This document shows positions 63,752-64,000 of a stretch of 64,000 bases of DNA, in pieces. Where the stretch lies: NCBI RefSeq assembly GCF_014207095.1, contig NZ_JACHBG010000003.1:1-64000 (forward strand). Direction: 5' to 3'. The notes beneath the pieces were generated by a model. It was given only the letters and a program-made list of their open reading frames with translations, ran no database searches and was not told the DNA's origin. The position numbers and the translations under genes were made by a program. How positions within the stretch are numbered: the stretch's first letter is position 1; every line of letters begins with the position of its first letter. The DNA is from Martinezella lusitana. GTDB lineage: Bacteria; Pseudomonadota; Alphaproteobacteria; Rhizobiales; Rhizobiaceae.

Positions 63752-64000
63752 ATGAAGCGCTCAGGCGAGATGAAACGCGAACTGGCGGAAAACGACGCAG
63801 CACCTCTTTATGCCGGAGTGAAGCAGATGATACTCGACCGCATCCATAGCGGCGAGTGGCCCCCCAAGCATCGCGTCCCCTCTGAAAATGAACTCGTGAC
63901 CGAACTCGGCGTCAGCAAGATGACGGCCAATCGCGCACTTCGCGAACTCGCCAGCGAGGGAGAGCTGGTCCGCATCCAGGGCGTCGGCTCCTTCGTTGCC
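63752..64000 (+). CDS. GntR/HutC-like regulator (partial, cut by the window end)
   Basis: The 83 codons present encode the start of a GntR regulator: PLYAGVKQMILDRIHSGEWP (helix 1), VPSENELVTELGVSKMTANR (recognition helices) and LRELASEGELVRIQGVGSFV. The DNA-binding form and KMTANRAL are those of HutC, the histidine-utilisation repressor. The effector domain lies beyond the window. AAGGAA precedes the ATG. It is divergent from the transporter operon across 195 bases that include TTGTATAGGGTACCATATG (63660-63678), a possible operator. Confidence 0.88.
   Translation, partial: MKRSGEMKRELAENDAAPLYAGVKQMILDRIHSGEWPPKHRVPSENELVTELGVSKMTANRALRELASEGELVRIQGVGSFVA

Noticed and set aside
1..64000. 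CRISPR arrays, intact insertion sequences, integrases or phage genes
   Set aside because: No regularly spaced repeats, transposase, integrase or phage structural motifs were seen on either strand.

Overview
The window looks like part of a Rhizobium-type alphaproteobacterial replicon. It is GC-rich, densely packed, and full of ABC uptake systems, GntR/ROK/LysR/TetR regulators and two-component pairs. It carries pieces of the AGAGCAATTCC-type intergenic repeat common in rhizobia. It also carries minC-minD-minE; from general knowledge of the family, these often sit on the secondary replicon (chromid) of Rhizobium, Sinorhizobium and Agrobacterium. I infer a chromid or large plasmid, but nothing here proves it. 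No rRNA, tRNA, CRISPR array, intact insertion sequence or replication origin was seen.

Layout. 1-313: a truncated acyltransferase remnant. 576-12431: stress and small-metabolism genes. These are an aldo/keto-reductase-like protein that has lost catalytic residues, an alpha/beta hydrolase divergent from a TetR repressor, a ribbon-helix-helix protein with a PfpI-like protein, a DUF779 plus acetaldehyde-dehydrogenase-type operon under a GAF-Fis regulator, a PAP2 phosphatase, a small secreted protein, and a DCC protein with a saccharopine-dehydrogenase-like protein. 12503-15271: leuA with a terminator-like hairpin in its leader, divergent from an AraC regulator. 15332-21291: a polyamine-type ABC transporter with an Asp/Glu (hydantoin) racemase, divergent from a GntR regulator. 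21402-29083: a seven-gene operon of ROK regulator, M20 peptidase, two paralogous periplasmic binding proteins, permease, YhfX-like PLP enzyme and ATPase.

29445-36958: GNAT, serine hydrolase, a GGDEF protein, then a DUF4173-type membrane protein with an OmpR-type regulator and kinase. 37037-42252: a membrane-lipid cluster (LplT-PlsC-acyl-ACP synthetase fusion, YiaAB protein, PspA) divergent from a TetR repressor, with three palindromic operators between them. 42321-45230: polysaccharide deacetylase and minCDE. 45436-47455: short and hypothetical genes (two small genes under 50 codons were found by eye) and ohr. 47645-53811: a kinase/regulator pair, a Tat-exported hydrolase, a DipZ-type thiol-redox protein and a second hydrolase; the divergent promoter region holds 10-bp-spaced repeats. 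53855-57701: O-methyltransferase, LysR, aldehyde dehydrogenase, cytochrome b561.

The most interesting part is 57722-64000. An amino-acid ABC transporter (binding protein, two permeases, ATPase) is followed, with overlapping or near-touching genes, by a histidine-ammonia-lyase-fold protein and a sarcosine-oxidase-family flavoenzyme. A HutC-like repressor is divergent. The lyase lacks the Ala-Ser-Gly triplet that makes the MIO cofactor but keeps most of the rest of the active site. This suggests an uptake-and-breakdown pathway for a modified amino acid using a lyase that is not a classical HutH.
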